The notes below the pieces were generated by a model. It saw only the letters and a program-made list of their open reading frames with translations. It was not told the DNA's origin and did no database searches. From positions 58,513,896 to 58,577,895 of the forward strand of contig NC_087068.1 in NCBI RefSeq assembly GCF_963678635.1: 64,000 nt of DNA, read 5' to 3'. The position numbers and the translations under genes were made by a program. This stretch comes from Symsagittifera roscoffensis (Eukaryota > Xenacoelomorpha > Acoela > Convolutidae). This document shows positions 62,780-64,000 of this stretch, one piece after another (the first letter of the stretch is position 1; each line of letters starts with the position of its first letter).

Positions 62780-63560
62780 GCCGCTTCTGAAGGAAAAACT
62801 GCGCAACCGCTGCTTCTTTCGTTGAATTTTTCATCTCATATTTGATCGGGGTTAAAGAAAATTCAATAAGTTTCTAAAAACCTGTCAAAGTTCAAAAAAT
62901 CCAAAATCCCTAATTGTTTTCAGCTAAAAGTAGGTAGTAAAGCAGAGAAGATTCCCAAAATCGAGTTTCTCCATTGAACAGTGAACCTAAAACTTGGCAG
63001 CGTGATTTTCGAGTAAAGTCAAAAAACTTCTAAAAAACGGGCAAAGTTTCAAAACTTTCACTTGTTTGAAGGCCATAACTTTTTCAAAAAAAAAACTGGG
63101 CGTAGCATTATATAAAAGTGAGCTTTCAACAACCTGTTGTTGATTAAACCTATGATATCAGATTTGGCTGGAAAGTTTTCGAGAAACGCTCAAAAACGGC
63201 CAACAAATCAGATAGTTGATATTTCCGAGAATCATAGATTTTTGTTTAAAAAACTGAATTGCCCGCTTATGCAAAAAAGATTCACCCAGCCTGTAATTTC
63301 GATTGAATTCAAAAAATCAGATTTGGCAGGGTAGGTCTCGAGAAAAGTCAAAGAGTTTCAAAAAACGATCAAAAAATTAAAGGCCATAAATTTTTGTGTC
63401 AAAAGAATTTGAGCTTTCACAACCAGTTCTTTAGATTGAACTCAAAATCCCAGATATGGGAAGGTAGTTTTCGGTAAAATTTAGGAAAGAAAACAAGCGA
63501 AAATTGGCTTTTCCGAGTACGATAACTTTTTGTATAACTAAATTAGGGGAGCGTTTCAAA
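62780..63560 (+). repeat. Degenerate tandem module (AGATTTGGCAGGGTAG)
   Basis: About five degenerate copies of a unit near 120-150 bp. Each has a TCAGATTTGG-type word, TTTTCGAGAAA, CAAAAAACGGTCAAA and GGCCATAA. The same module occurs at 21120-21460. Confidence 0.6.
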
Positions 63561-63882
63561 TCCGCACTATTCATTAAAACAAAAATGATGAATTTGGTAT
63601 GCTAGTTTTTAAGAAAAAAAAATTGTATCAACAAAATCGGTGACTTATTTCTCCCACAGTCATTTTCGAAGGCTGCAGACAAAGGAGTGTTAAAACTAAG
63701 AATAGGGCAAAACTTGTATTGACGTATAACAAGACACAACGACCATCTGAAAGAAAACTAATGTGATATTACAGATTAACAAGGAGTAAAGGAAAAAGAG
63801 ACCAGGAGGGTATGCAGGCACACAAGGGTGTAAGTGGTCTTTATATGGATATCCCAATCCCATACATTTAAATAAAACTTAC

Positions 63883-63982
63883 GAAGCGGAAACAAGGCCG
63901 ACAATCTTTGAGCAGGCACCAGTTGAGTCGAAAAAAAATTTGTAAAACACGTAAAAAAAGTTCCACGCCCCCTCTGAAAATA
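63883..63982 (-). CDS. Possible upstream ABCA3-like exon
   Basis: CTTC/GTAAGTTTT is a strong donor in phase 1, exactly what exon 1 requires. The joined frame would read LVPAQRLSALFPLLAFAGLM, resembling the FPLLF segment of the first membrane helix. The upstream part lacks the expected LLWKN motif and the acceptor (TATTTTCAG near 63983) is uncertain. Confidence 0.3.
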
Positions 63983-64000
63983 CCCTCTAGTAACTGGCAC

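Overview
The window reads as nuclear DNA of an intron-rich invertebrate animal. It is strongly AT-rich, with GC-richer exons bounded by spliceosomal signals, kilobase introns and a dense load of transposon-derived repeats. Nothing in it looks prokaryotic, organellar or viral. I cannot name the phylum; the dense intron set of the main gene argues against the intron-poor fly and nematode lineages.

The right three quarters (about 17.1-62 kb) hold one large minus-strand gene, an ABCA-type full transporter closest to the ABCA3 class. I resolved 31 consecutive coding exons, from 61929 down to the stop codon at 17103. All splice phases agree. Together they encode about 1,747 residues: the first extracellular loop, TMD1, NBD1, a regulatory linker, TMD2, NBD2 and the C-terminal tail. 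Both nucleotide-binding domains keep Walker A, Q-loop, signature, Walker B and H-loop residues, so the protein looks catalytically intact. Only the start and first membrane helix are missing; a possible next exon upstream lies at 63883-63982. Two adjacent introns in the NBD1 region use GC donors.

The introns carry many copies of a roughly 500-600 bp repeat (called HIR here) with several hairpins and a hairpin end. Inside the gene nearly all copies run antisense to it. Other intronic elements are two abutting mariner-like foldback elements (49.8-51.3 kb), an older relative (37.7-38.3 kb), tRNA-like repeats and short local duplications.

The left quarter is repeat-dominated. At 1-4.2 kb a 55-bp minisatellite alternates with a small inverted-repeat element in a higher-order repeat of about 1,376 bp. 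At 7.1-15.3 kb a segment of about 3.6 kb is duplicated in tandem, and the second copy contains an extra 650 bp with an exon-like coiled-coil segment. Two exon-like plus-strand segments, 5779-6049 (a C-terminal exon with a hydrophobic tail) and 12016-12153 (coiled coil), are the only other convincing coding pieces; their parent genes cannot be reconstructed here.
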